In this document: piece by piece, positions 12,475 through 25,556 of the stretch | How positions within the stretch are numbered: position 1 is the first letter of the stretch | Layout of the letters: the number at the start of each line of letters is the position of its first letter | DNA from: Amia ocellicauda | Lineage: Eukaryota; Chordata; Actinopteri; Amiiformes; Amiidae | Assembly (NCBI RefSeq): GCF_036373705.1 | Contig: NC_089850.1 | Location: 48,697,548 to 48,761,547, forward strand | Reading direction: 5' to 3' | DNA length: 64,000 bases | Translations under genes and position numbers: made by a program | Notes under the pieces: generated by a model | The model's input: the letters and a program-made list of their open reading frames with translations, nothing else | Database searches by the model: none | What the model was told of the DNA's origin: nothing

Positions 12475-13059
12475 AAGAAGAAAAAAAAATCCAGGTTAAA
12501 GTCCTAGGGCAATCAAAAGTACTTACTAATAAAAACAGTAACTGTTATGATAAATTAAAGGCAATTTGTCCATTGCAACTTTTTTGCCATATCACAGAAT
12601 GAGCATCCCTTCACTCATGCTTATAACATATTTAAACTTATAAAATAATGTGATTAAACAATATACATATTAAATACCGTAGGACTGAGGATTCAGTTGC
12701 AATGAAAACCTGCATACAGGGCCCTCCAGGAACTGAGTTTGATACCATTTATACAAACAGGAATCAGGATGGGGCTGTTTGTATGACAGAAGAACAGGCC
12801 TATAGGCAGCTTTGATAGAAAAGTTTCGTATGAGGTACTGTGGAAACTGTTTTAATCCCCCCCTCCCCCTTTGGGCATTGTTCTCAAATTGAAAGATAAC
12901 TGCAAATGTTAATTACCATTTTAAACTATTATTATTATTATAATTATTTTAATTGTTGTCATTGTTATTTATGTAGTAATATATTGTACAGAGTGTGGAA
13001 GTGTAGAAGCCTGATCCCAGACCTCTTGCCTACCTCCTTGACCGAGCCTCTCAGATTCC
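12472..13059. other. Gene-free AT-rich stretch
   Basis: No coding signal was recognised. Two segments (near 12494-12540 and 12590-12650) resemble sequence near 10820-10910 (both include a 'cacagaatgagcatcccttc'-like phrase), so a degraded dispersed repeat is likely. Confidence 0.4.
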
Positions 13060-15430
13060 CTTTTGACACTGGTGTTTGCCGGTAATTTTAACTTGGATTG
13101 GGAGTCAGAAACACAGGACTCAGAAATTATAAAAGAGTTCTGTACTGAGCTAAATCTTACACAGTTAATCACAAAGCATGCCAGGCCTAATTTTAAGGTC
13201 CGATTGCAGTCTACATTGATTGATTACATATTAACAAATGTACCAGACAAGTATATGGCTAGTGGAGTTTTCCCACTAGATGGTAGTGACAATTGTCCCA
13301 TAGCATGTATCAGGAATGTTAGAATCCAGAGGGCCTTACCCAGCATCATTATTAAAATAAATTATAGACATTTTAATTAGCAAGCTTTATACAAGATCAT
13401 CATAGCAACTTTGTATTTATAGTTTTACCGAAGTGGAGCTTGCTTTAGAGTATTTTATTAATATTTTTAATTCTATTGCTGATAAGCAAGCAACACTCAA
13501 AAAGGTGCCAGGTTTACATCTGATATATCAGACATTATTTATAATAGAGATGTGGCATGGGCTAAGGCTAGAAAAACAGCTTTGAATTCTGATTGGTTAA
13601 CTTTTAGACAACTGAGAAACATGTACAAAGCGTATTAGAAAAACTAAAGCGGACTACTTTGTAACTACTTTAGTAGATTGTAATGGGGAACCAGCAAACT
13701 TTTGGAAAACAGTAAAAACTTTAATGTGCTACTGTACCAAAACAATTAGTTTTGGAGACTGGTCCTATTACTGACAATATTATCATTGCTGATGCCTTTA
13801 ATAGCCATTTTATTAAAGCAGGCAATCTCTTTGAAAAACATGCCACTGCCACCTCAAGTGGAAAACATTATTATTTTGATGGATTTTATTCAGGTTTTTA
13901 GTCAAAATAGTCAAAGCTTTCCTGAGATAAAAATTAGATGCTTTAATTTCTTTAAATGTCAGGAAAGCTACAGGGCCTGACAAGCTGGACCTATGCCTGC
14001 TGAAGGCAGCTCTGATTATCTCTGGTTTACTTTTGCATATTTATAATCTAACATTAACTACTGGGGTCATTCCTAAGATTTGGAAAACTGCACGTGTTAC
14101 CACCACATAAGGGTGGGGATACTAGTGTGCTTGATAATTATCGACTGATCTCTAAACTATTGTCTTGCTAAAATACAGGCGTCATTAGTAAATATACAGC
14201 TGTGTTGTTTAACTGAAAATAGTATATTGAATTAATTTCAATCTGGTTTCAGACCAGGACACAGTACAATCACAGCAACCATGTTGGTTATACATGACAT
14301 TGCAAAGGCCTTGGATGAGAAACTTGTGTTGTGCTATTTAATGACCTGTCTAAAGCCTTTGATGCTGTTGTTCACTCTGGTTTGCTGAAAAAAAACTGTC
14401 ATTGGGCATGAATATTAGTACATGTTTGTGGTTTAAAAACTACCTCAGTGAAAGCACTCAAGCTATAGTAATGGATGGCTGTGAAACGAAGTTCACTGCC
14501 TTTCATAAAGGAGTTCACCAGGGATCGATCTTGGGGCCTTTACTATTTACCTTGTATAAATGATATTTGTAACTGTGAAAAACTGATGACAGTTTTATAT
14601 ACAGCAGCACCATCTCTTGCTCAAGCATTTTTGCTCTTCCAGTCTGATTTCCATTTTTTTAAATCCTTTATAGATCTTGGATTGGTTTTAAATGGAAACT
14701 AAACAAATGATATGGTTTTCTCAAGGTCTAGAAGCCTTGGTTTGGAAAATTTTAAAATTACAACCCTGGACAATTCTGCTTTAGAATGTGTCCCTTCATA
14801 CAAATATCTTGGCATTTGGCTAGATGACAAATAGTCTTTTAAAACACACATTACTGGGTTGGTGAAAAAAAAAATGAAGTTCAGAATTGTTATATATATA
14901 TAAACAAAGCATATCTCTCATTTAGACATAGAAGGGAAATTGTGCAGGCCACCTTTGTCTATACTGGACTATGGTGATATACTTTATATGCATGCTATTG
15001 CATCAGTTTAAAAAAAATTTGACTCAGTATATCACTGGGATTCCTTATCTTCTAGAAGGGCCAGACATTGGTTATTTGTTTATAAAGCTGTCCTGCAGAA
15101 ACAACCTAATTATCTCTCATTACAAATTAAATGGAAAAAAAGCAGAATAAGCACGAATTGCGCTCACAGGATTGGCTGGTACAAGAGGTACCACAGGCTC
15201 ATTCTGAGAGGGAAAATTTCAATCACCTTCAATACCCTCATTCATGGAATGCTCTGCAGGAGACCCTGAAGTCGTAGACCACTATCTATATCACTTTTTA
15301 AACAGCTGTTGAGTGACCATTTTACTATGAATTGTGTGTTAGTAAAGTGTTTTACTTTCTTTTTGTATTAAGTGTGCTTTTATTGTATATGGTTGTAATA
15401 AGACCTCAGTCTCAGTTGGTCTTCCCTGTA
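13060..15430 (+). mobile_element. L2/Maui-like LINE, multiply broken
   Basis: The 5' part encodes the end of an apurinic endonuclease domain: FAGNFNLDWESE, then LIDYILTNVPDKY and a DNCPI segment in place of the usual SDH motif. The reverse transcriptase follows in broken frames: QSGFRPGHSTITATMLVIHD, then GVHQGSILGPLLF and a degraded YINDI segment, and a C-terminal region with Y-rich stretches. The 3' end near 15430 has a phrase similar to L2-type tails (TCTCAGTTGGTCTTCCCTGT). Several frame changes and stops are present and the 5' region of the element is missing. It ends about 270 bases before the ttc36 start codon. Confidence 0.75.
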
Positions 15431-15540
15431 TCTAATGATTCAAACTGTTCTGTGACCATGCCCCCTGCTTAATCAAACACACAGGCTCTCTCCTTGCAGT
15501 CAAGTCAAAGTCCCAGAGCAGTGCATCCACCCCCTCTGTG

Positions 15541-15545
15541 ATTGG
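15541..15545 (-). promoter_or_regulatory. Inverted CCAAT box upstream of ttc36
   Basis: ATTGG within TGATTGGCCGTT lies about 150 bases upstream of the ttc36 start codon, a usual distance for an NF-Y site. No convincing TATA box was seen between it and the start codon. This is a motif call only. Confidence 0.3.
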
Positions 15546-15695
15546 CCGTTCAGAGAGGATGGACTCCTCCCACACTGTTGCAAACACCCTGAGACTTGCT
15601 TTTCTTTTCATCAAGTTTCCCACTTCCAGCAGCAAATTCCCCTTTTTATTTAATTTGATTTCTCCAGCGAGGCTCTCCAGTGTGTTGGGTAACAG

Positions 15696-18051
15696 ATGTC
15701 TACCTTCAATGACGAAGCAGTTCTGCAGTCGATCTTCAGTCCCGTCGCTCCAGTCGGCGATGTGCCGGGCTGCACCGCAGACGCCCCGCAGGATGATGGT
15801 AGATCAGTTGGAGGGCTAGCAGCCTGTGCTAAAGCTACAGAAAAAGAAAAAAATATCTATTTTTGCACGCATTATTTAATTTTGTGTATTTGTGATTTGC
15901 AGTTATTTTAAGTTGCCCGTACATAATGGTTTAGTTTTTGGACCTTAGATCATTTAAGTACCTTAAACTTAAACCAATCTAGGTAAACTTTTGCATAAAT
16001 TGGTTTAATTACTATAATTATGGATAACTTAATTCAAGTTATTAATTAACTCGACTTCTACGCCAAGTTGACAATACCTAAGAAAGCAATATTTAAACTG
16101 TTCTGTACCAAAAAATAAAAGAAATCAGCAAATTGGGATAAATTAGTGAAACTGATGAACCTTGGAATAATAGTTCTCTGAAGAATTCCTCTCCGCTCTC
16201 TCACCAGGGGAATCACTTAATTGACAAACTACAATTAAACCTAGACATGTTATTATGGACAGAAGTATGCAAATAGTAACCGTTCAACGCTCATGAGCGC
16301 AGTGGATTCTGGGTATTCTGGCTCTTACCAAGACTGCGCATGCGCGTGCCTCATTTAATGTAGTCAGGCAAACTAAAATTAATTAAGCATAACTTATTTA
16401 TAATCATTATTTTTGTTTTGTTCAAAAGTACATATTTTAAATAATTCTGATCTGTCACAATTTTAGTGATTTTAGTAAAACGAAGACAAATAGCGTTTTA
16501 ACTAATATTTATGAATATGAAATATGTATAATTTACTTGAACCACAATTCAATGTGTATGTTTTTGACTTAAGTGATTTATTGTGATATACTGTATATCC
16601 GTTCCATTGTTTAATGCAATAAGAAGACGATGTAAGTAATAAATCAGTCTGACGCTGGGGAAATTCCCCCCTGGTAATATCTCACCGTTTAAAGACAATC
16701 TCCCCAAATGTTCTTGGGTATTATACTGATTCACAGGGGTAAATGCAGATGCCTGAGAGAGGGGGTCTCTGGTGTCAATAGCATAACAAAAGGTTAATGA
16801 GGAGATGATTTGATTACCAGTCTTGTATTGACAGTATATCAAAAGCTATAGATAAGGATGAGTAAGTAGACAGCCTATGTAGCATGTTGTTGGGAGGGGT
16901 GAGTTAATCACCTCCAAGAGATGTACAGCTCTGGGAATTACTGTCGTTACCCTGGAAGGTAGGAGAGCGGGTGAGGGCTCAATTGTCACTTTAGAAAAGC
17001 TGAGGAATTTTATTATCAGACTAGACAGAAACTATGGTTAGGGTCCACCAGACTTTGTTTAATGAAGTAACACAGAGAATCATTTGTAACTAAGATATGG
17101 CTTTACAAGCACATAACATTGATCTTCAAGCTGTTCAGTCGTGCTCAGTCTTCCCTGGTCTCATCCTTTCCTCATCTCTCGACCTCCCCGTCTCTATCTC
17201 TGTCTCACTCTCTCTGCCTCCCCACCTCCCTCCCTCTCTCTTTCACTTTCTCTCTTTCCCTCCCTCTCTTCCATTCGCAGTCTCTTTCTGCCTCACCCTC
17301 TCCCTGTCACTGTCTTTGTTTTTCTCTCACACACGCTTCCCTCTCTCTTTGTGGCAGACAGTGGCTTTGACCCTGAGCTCCTGGTGCAGGTGAAGGAGCT
17401 GGAGGTGCAGGGTGTGTGTGCGGCGGAGTCCGGGGACGTCCGCTCCGCGGTGGAGTGCTTCAGCCACGCCATTCGCCTGCTGCCTCACCGAGCCTCGGCT
17501 TACAACAACCGTGCACAGAGCCGGAGGCTGCAGGGAGACACCGCAGGTACCCCCCACATGCACACGCATGCACACACACACACACGCACACACTCATGTG
17601 TGTGGATTACTCAATTTTCATCTTTTAAAGCAATTAATTTAACCCTTTGTGTATCTTTTATTAACCCTGCCTCTTCACCTACTGTTCTCTACCTCTTCTC
17701 TTTTCCTCTTGTGCCACTGACTGCACCCCGTCCCCCTGCCCTCTTCCCTCTCCCCCTCTGCCTGTCCCTGTATCAGGAGCACTGGAGGACCTGGAGCGAG
17801 CCATCTCTCTGAGCGGGGCGGCTGGGCAGTCTGGCTGCCAGGCCCTGGTGCAGCGTGGGCTGCTGCTGCGGCTGTCTGGGCAAGACGAGGAGGCGCGGCA
17901 TGACTTTGCACGGGCGGCCGAGCTGGGCAGTGCCTTCGCCCGGCATCAAGCAGCGCTGCTCAACCCCTATGCCGCTCTCTGCAACCGCATGCTGGCACAG
18001 GTCATCCACAAACTGCGCAACCCAGATGTGCCCAGTCAGCAGGAGCTGTAG
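15696..18051 (+). CDS. ttc36: Tetratricopeptide repeat protein 36
   Basis: Three exons, 15696-15798, 17358-17546 and 17777-18051, join in phase (G|AC and G|GA split codons) to a 188-residue protein; human TTC36 is 189 residues. The N-terminus [16 protein letters not shown] matches the human start MGTPNDQAVLQAIFNP. Exon 2 encodes [20 protein letters not shown] and [15 protein letters not shown], and exon 3 encodes [13 protein letters not shown] and [15 protein letters not shown], all family hallmarks. Three TPR helix pairs are expected, at about residues 45-80, 81-115 and 119-155. Mammalian TTC36 is a small soluble TPR protein studied mainly in liver and kidney. The donor of exon 2 is followed by a (CA)n run and exon 2 is preceded by a long CT-rich tract. 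Neighbours run on the opposite strand on both sides. Confidence 0.95.
16335..16346. promoter_or_regulatory. NRF1-type palindrome in ttc36 intron 1
   Basis: TGCGCATGCGCG matches the NRF1 consensus (YGCGCAYGCGCR) exactly. It lies in a small CpG-bearing patch inside otherwise AT-rich intron 1 and could mark an internal or alternative promoter. This is a motif match, not evidence of use. Confidence 0.4.
17160..17350 (+). repeat. CT-rich tract before ttc36 exon 2
   Basis: About 190 bases of nearly pure pyrimidine (CTCTCT and CCCTC units) end at the exon 2 acceptor. It may act as an extended polypyrimidine tract; it is also a simple repeat. Confidence 0.7.
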
Positions 18052-18178
18052 TGGAGCTGGGGAATGGAGCAACCGATGGAGAGGAAGAGGAGTGGGAAGG
18101 AGCGGAGAGGAGAGGAGTAGAGGCAAGATGTGTGAGCTGCTGTGAGCTGTGTTTGGAGCCCCCTGCTAGAGTTCAATG

Positions 18179-18188
18179 AATAAATAAA
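18179..18188 (+). terminator. ttc36 polyadenylation signals
   Basis: Two overlapping AATAAA hexamers lie about 130 bases after the ttc36 stop codon, followed within 40 bases by a TG-rich stretch. This suits cleavage and polyadenylation near 18200-18220. Confidence 0.7.
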
Positions 18189-18229
18189 CAGTTCCTTGAA
18201 GCTGGGTCTGACTGGTTTATTTTAAGGAG

Positions 18230-19190
18230 AGGAGCATTACAGGAGCTTGTCTTGGGCCTGTTTGTTCCAGGTACATGGCTAGGTCTGTGATATCAGTATA
18301 CAGTTAAAGCGGTAGGGTTAGTTAAGACAAGAGGTGCCCTATGCAAGTGCTGATGGTTTGCCTGTATTGCAGGATGTCTTTTCCTACCAGGGGTGAAAAA
18401 CTCAGCATGTCAGTTTATGACTGGGGTGGCCAGCCTTAGTCCTGAAGAGCCACAGGGAAATGGGTTTTAGAGGTCATCCATCATCATCAACCACTTTCAG
18501 CATGTGGGCAGCTTACTACGTTAGTAAATTAATTGCTCAGTGTGGTCAGCAGACATCTGATCTGCTCCTTCAGTCTGAAGTTTGATATGTTCCTATTCCC
18601 AGTTGCTCTCGTCTGCACTACAGAACTGAGGACGCTACAGAATCTGCTCAATAATAAGGGGTCAAAATTAAACTGTTCATGCTCATTATGACTGATTATT
18701 TAAGAGTAACTTATCAACACAGTTGTTTTTGTCTCTATCAGGGACCAAGGCTGGTTTACCTCTCACACCAATACAGATTTCACAAGGGCTGCAACTATGA
18801 CTGCCACTGGAAACCATTGCACACAGCTTTAAAACAGCTGTGCTATCTTCTATCTAGCTCTGGCACTGCAGATTATTTGGCTACATTCCTAAAGACAGCC
18901 TCATTCAGCTGAGTCTCTCCTGATTCCTCTCTAATCTCTCACAGTTTTGCAACAAATGTTGCCCTGTGACCTCAGTCAGTCAGTGCAGGAGCAAAAGTGC
19001 ATTGTCCCCACACATGTGGAGCAGTAGGGTTAAGCGTGCTAAAGCAGCACAGAACAGCATTAGTGCTAGGTCTTGTGGCCCAGACTCAGGTGCAGCATAC
19101 ACAGACAAAACAGCAAATAGGACGCTCTGGACAAGGGAGTGTAAAACTTGGGGGTCCAGTCCTGCTCTGTTCAGTCCCATGTGCTCTGCT
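18230..19190. other. Intergenic stretch between ttc36 and C1qB 3' ends
   Basis: The convergent genes meet here. Around 18420-18500 a phrase like 'ggccagccttagtcctgaagagccac' resembles degraded non-autonomous hAT-type repeats of fish. No gene was recognised; the right part is the probable 3' UTR of C1qB. Confidence 0.4.
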
Positions 19191-20183
19191 CTACTTAGAA
19201 GGAAATAGCAGGAAGCCAGTGAAGATGCTGTCTGAGCCGCTGCTGCCCAGCACAGAGTTCCTCTCAGTGGGCTGCAGCGTGACCACGTCATCTTTCTGTA
19301 ACTCCAGCACCACGGAGCCGGCCGTCACCAGGTAGCCCTCCTGTGCAGCGTCGCACAGGCCCAGCACCTCGGTATCGCCCTTCTTCACATTGATACACAC
19401 AGGGCCACGAGCCGAGGCGGTGAAGGCAATGTAGTAGATGCCTGCAATGCTGCAGGTGAAGCGCCCCCCCCGGACACTATCGCTGGACAGGATGGCCCTA
19501 TCGAAGCGGATGGGCGACTGTATGCGAGGCAGCATGTTGGAAGACTTCCTGAAGGAGAATACTGCATTTTGCGTCTGGGTCAGGCCCATGGGCGACCCCC
19601 TCGGACCCTTGGGTCCAGGCAGCCCGGGCAGCCCGGGTAGCCCAGGGTCCCCCACCAGACCAGCCCTCCCTGGGCTCCCAGGCTCCCCAGGGTCCCCCTT
19701 CTGCCCCTTCACCAGCTGACTGGACTCCCCTGCCGAGACACAAGACAGTACAGCACAGCACACTCGGGGTGAGTGCTATCTCAATTCCATCTTTCACTAA
19801 CTTATTTGTTCCACATTATGCAGCTGTCCATGTTTGTACCCTGCATAGTTGTCTCATATTTAAAACATTAATTCTCCCTACAGCAGGACAGTTTCCAACA
19901 GGCTTAATCTTTAACTCATTTGTAACAATCAGTAAGGGTTGCAGATGATAATATATAATATATGATAGAAGTATTGTATAAGAAATTAATACAGGAGTCA
20001 GAACTGGAAGGTACCTTTCTCTCCTGGCTCCCCTTTCTCTCCGTCCCTCCCGTTGGGTCCATGAGCCCCTGGCAGTCCGGGGATGCCTGGGTAACCTCTC
20101 TCAGCGCTGCAGGTGTCACTGGCTGATGATGTCTCAAGGGACACCAGTATACTGACCAGGACCACTACTCTCAGTGTGGTCAT
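19191..20183 (-). CDS. c1qb: Complement C1q B-chain-like protein
   Basis: Coding exons 20183-20015 and 19729-19191 join at a Gly codon (G|GG) to 235 residues. Exon 1 gives a signal peptide ([16 protein letters not shown]), a Cys for interchain bonding (SDTCSAE) and the first Gly-X-Y repeats. Exon 2 continues the collagen stalk, then a gC1q domain from about residue 107 (AVFSFRKSS) to the end ([12 protein letters not shown]). RFDRAILSS and the [11 protein letters not shown] loop fit the human B chain (IRFDHVITN, NSLLGMEGANS), and its place in the A-C-B order agrees. The stalk is broken at the exon junction ([12 protein letters not shown]). The acceptor just before the 12-nt 5' UTR segment lies in a Tc1 fragment. 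The protein is secreted and would assemble with the A and C chains into C1q to start the classical pathway. Confidence 0.9.
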
Positions 20184-20195
20184 GGTGAGGGAGGA

Positions 20196-21611
<1,416 letters not shown>

Positions 21612-23486
21612 TAAATAGTTGAACAGCATGACAGCATTGTAATAAGAACCGTGGAAAAGTAGACTCTATTCTCACCAGCAGCCAGACTCCAACTCTCCCA
21701 CCCCACCTTTCCCATCTCCAGAGATTCTGAGCTCACTGCTGTCTCTGCCAGGAACGTCTGCCCTCTAGTGGTATGAACCCTGACACCACATCTGGGTCTC
21801 CATGCAATACCAGTAACCCAGCACTAACAGTCAGTGTTGGGCAGCCCTCATCTATGCAACTGTGCACTTTTAATACTTATTCAAGCACTGAATGAAGTCT
21901 TCTGACTGTCTGCGTGTTTTACAGATTGTAAAACCTGACTGGGTCACAGGCGATACTGCGTCTCTTACATTACCTGTGAACAGAGCACAGAGATGACTGC
22001 ATATGGCTGTCACAGCCATGCTGGTAAATTGAGTGGATTTTAAATTGAGTGGATCGACAGATAAAAGCATCCTCCTGGTATGATTATAACAGGCATAACA
22101 TTCAGGGCTCAAGATGGACAATGCACTCAAATGCTCAAAATGCTATTAAGAAAAGTATTGTTTTCAGTCTGGTTTTCATCTATAATTAAAGGTAAATGGA
22201 TTTCAGTAAGACAACTTGAATACACAATCACATTATACTTTTTGACATTTCTTTCTATCTACCACTGGTTTACATTAATATCTCTTTAAAACTAATAAAA
22301 CTATAGTTAATAATCCATGTAACGAGACAAGGGTGGTACATACGCGTCTCTGTCCTGCTGGGGTCTGTCCCTGTGCTGTGAGGAGGGCAGTCGCAGTTTG
22401 AGAGTGGAGAGAGCGGCTTCGGTCTGTGTGATGCTGTCGGGCGAGTGGTGGACCAATGCAGACAACAGCAGAGGGAAGTGCAGAGAGCTATCCAAGCTCC
22501 TTTGAGGAAGTTACTGGAGAGAAAAAGCACGAAAAGGAAGAAAAGATGATGAAGGAGGGGAAAAAATATATAGATTTTCTCAGATGCCACTGTGTTCTTT
22601 ACACACTTTAGATTATCTCAGCAAGTTTCATATCCTTTACCAAACCTCAGAAATAAACAACAAGGTTGTGGTTGCATTGTGCTATTTATTTTGTATCAAG
22701 ATATTGCTCAACTGCTTTGTACTGGGAGACAGCTGTGTGTGTGTGTGGGGGGAGGGGGGGCAGGGTGATGTAAAACAGGACACAGACTTAGATATCTACT
22801 GAATGTGTATTTATCTAATATGTATATGTATGTGGTTTCACTGGGATTACACAGTATTTCTTAAAGTCTCCAAATGCATGTCCACATCTACTTGCCTGCT
22901 TAACAAATGCTAAATGGTTGATCTTAATCCTTCACAGACGTTGCTTCAAAAGAGGTTAGGAAAAAACAAATACAAAAATCAGCCAGGAGTCACAAAGGTA
23001 CTGTGAAAAATATTAAGTTTATTACTGTCTTTTTACCACTTTTTAAAAACAAGTGTGATTTGGAAAATGAAACAAAAAGCTTTATAAACACACAACAATG
23101 ATCACAACACATCCCTCTACCTACTGACCAGGTAAGAACACAGAGGTCTACCGAGTCTGATACATCTTTAATTCCCGGTGTCTCTGTAGGCAAACAATAC
23201 TTTTTGATTGTGTGACATCATACTTTTCTCTGAAAAGGTTTGAACTTGACCTGGGGGCAAATGCCTGTAATATGGGACAAGCAAACAACTTAATCTTGAC
23301 TTTTACACACACACCCCTGACACGGTTCAAGGATGCCAGGAGAAGCAGTGGACACACACACACAAAGAGGCCAAAGTAAGGAATGAGAAACAAGTGTATC
23401 AATACAAAGTGAGAGGTTATACAATAATCAGGGATATGGAATAATGAGGAATAAGTCAAGCAAAGAGGGAGTAGGTGGCCCCGGCC
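21612..23486. other. Stretch between C1qB and C1qC
   Basis: Most is featureless and AT-rich. On the minus strand near 22500-22335 a readable segment (SALVHHSPDSITQTEAALST, then LKLRLPSSQHRD) ends at a donor-like GCGTATGT. It could be a 5' UTR exon of C1qB or a chance frame. The right part is probably C1qC 3' UTR. Confidence 0.35.
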
Positions 23487-24739
23487 TCAATCAGGGTACA
23501 GCAGGAAGCCCGAGAACACGCTCTGCTTGCCCACGGTGCCGATCATGCCGTTGTAGTCATTGGTCTCTAACCACACCTCCTGGTCCTTCTCCAGCCGCAG
23601 CGCCAGCCCCGCGGAGCTGGTCTGGTAATCGGAGGTTATGTGGTCGCAGAAGCTGGCCACCTTCTCTTCATCCTTCACCAGGGTGAGGCAGAGGTGGGCG
23701 TCAGATGAGGCATGGTAGACGAAGTAGTAGGAGCCGGGGATGTGGCAGCGGAACTTGCCGACGTCTGTATTGTAGTGGCCGTTGATGTTGGTGATGACGG
23801 TGGTGAATCGCACGGGTGTGTTCTTGGCCGGGTGGTCCACTGTGCGCCGCGACACACTGAAAGCCGACTGCAGGGCCAGCTCGTAGAAGCCCGACTCCCC
23901 CATGTCACCTGGAGGCCCACGCAGCCCAGCCAACCCTCTAGCACCCTTTGTGCCACTGCGGCCCATCTTCCCCAGCATGCCTGCCCCGCCCAGCTCCCCC
24001 TTCTGTCCCTTCTGCCCCATCTGGCCTGGTGGGGTAGGGTCTCCTGTGGGAAGGGAAAGCAACACCCAGATACACCTGGCTGAGGTCACTGCACACTGGT
24101 CACAGGCACTGCGGGTGCAGGTGCTGCCACTTTAGTGGCAATTTTGTTTTGTTTTGTTTTGTTAATAGTGGCAGTTCTGGGAGAAAGTAGCTGTAGAACA
24201 GGCTGGGCAATTTGAATGTGACAACACCAAGCACAAAAGGAAGCACATCACACAAGAGAGCAGCAGAACTGTTGATGGAAAAGTGAACAATCCACACTTT
24301 GGTTGAGGTGCTCAATCTAATGTGTCAGGGTAGTAGTAGTAGCAGAAATGTTTGTATACTTATTATTACTATAGCTGTTATGAATCTCTACAAGTCATTC
24401 ATATTTGTTAGGTATAGATCACCAGAAGGCACTAGTCTGTGCTGTGGGAATCTGGACCTCCCTATTGCTGGAACAGACACATACTGTCTGGCAGCCTTCA
24501 GGAGACAGCTGCATGATATGCCAAGGTCAAGTTAGCTACTGAGCAACCAAAAGGATCTTGTAACTCTCACCTGGCGCTCCTTTCTCCCCCTTCTCTCCAT
24601 CTCGCCCATCACGGCCGGGCAGGCCTGGTATTCCGGGCAGGCCTGGGGTCCCGGGGTCAGTGGGGCAGCTCTGGGGACACACTACGTGCAGAAGAGCTAG
24701 GACAGCTAGGGCAGCAAGGCATAGTTGAGGTGCGGCCAT
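23487..24739 (-). CDS. c1qc: Complement C1q C-chain-like protein
   Basis: Coding exons 24739-24571 and 24043-23487 join at G|GA to a 241-residue protein. The signal peptide is [20 protein letters not shown] and the N-terminal Cys is in PQSCPTDPG. Gly-X-Y repeats run through both exons with one break at the junction ([16 protein letters not shown]). The gC1q domain spans about residues 113-241. The A/C/B decision rests on [18 protein letters not shown] (human C chain: [18 protein letters not shown]), [17 protein letters not shown] (human: EVWLAVNDYYDMVGIQG) and the end [11 protein letters not shown] (human: [11 protein letters not shown]). A normal pyrimidine-rich acceptor lies 8 bases before the start codon, so a 5' UTR exon is expected upstream. 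The protein is a secreted subunit of the C1q hexamer. Confidence 0.93.
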
Positions 24740-25475
24740 TGCTGGAGCTGCGGGAGAGAGATGGTGAGCAGAGCGCAGTCACCTGGCACGGTCTGGCCCT
24801 GTTCTTAGCCAGGTCGACGCACTGGACAGAGGGAGGGCAGGCTCTACACAACAAGTGTAGGCCTGTCAGTCTCTTCTGATTAGAAACCCCTGGACACAGA
24901 CACAAATGCAAGGTGCCATTCAGCAGCTGGACTGAAAAACTATAGAGCAGAAGCAGTAGCACTCAACTCATCCTGTGCAGCTACAGCACTGCACTGCCCC
25001 GCACAGTCCGGCCATCTCACAGTCTGCTCCTCCTGCAGAGCTGCAGCACCGCACTGCACACTGCGCAGTGCATTGGATTTATTCATTCGTTGCATTAGTT
25101 GTATTTGTGCTCTGCTCTCCATCACATTGTAACTTGCTCTCCTATGGTTTAATGTGCTTCTCTTTCCCTATAAACCACAGTGTTGTTTTCTTACTGCAAC
25201 CTAGTAAGGTAATCTATTTGCTATCTGAGTGTGTGTGTATTGTCCAGCAGTACACTGTGAGGCTGAGGCGTGACTCCAGGGAAACCAAGCTAAAAACATT
25301 GGCGCTGGTGCTCTTTTTATAGTTTTGTTCCTTCAGTCAACATAGCAAAACAGCTACAAATATTCTAATACAGAGGATTTCAGCATCATAGCAGGTTTCT
25401 ACACTTAGTGTTACCACCCCATCCATGATTGCAGCCTACAATAATAATACCACTACTTCTTCTACTACTACAATG

Positions 25476-25556
<81 letters not shown>

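Noticed and set aside
15432-15830. Minus-strand open frame overlapping ttc36 exon 1 (includes RVFATVWEESILSERPITEG)
   Set aside because: The plus strand here is ttc36 exon 1 with a clear orthologue and perfect splice phase. The minus frame has no recognisable family and no supported splice sites.
24140-24165. (GTTTT)n run as a transposon tail
   Set aside because: It is a short simple repeat with no adjoining element.
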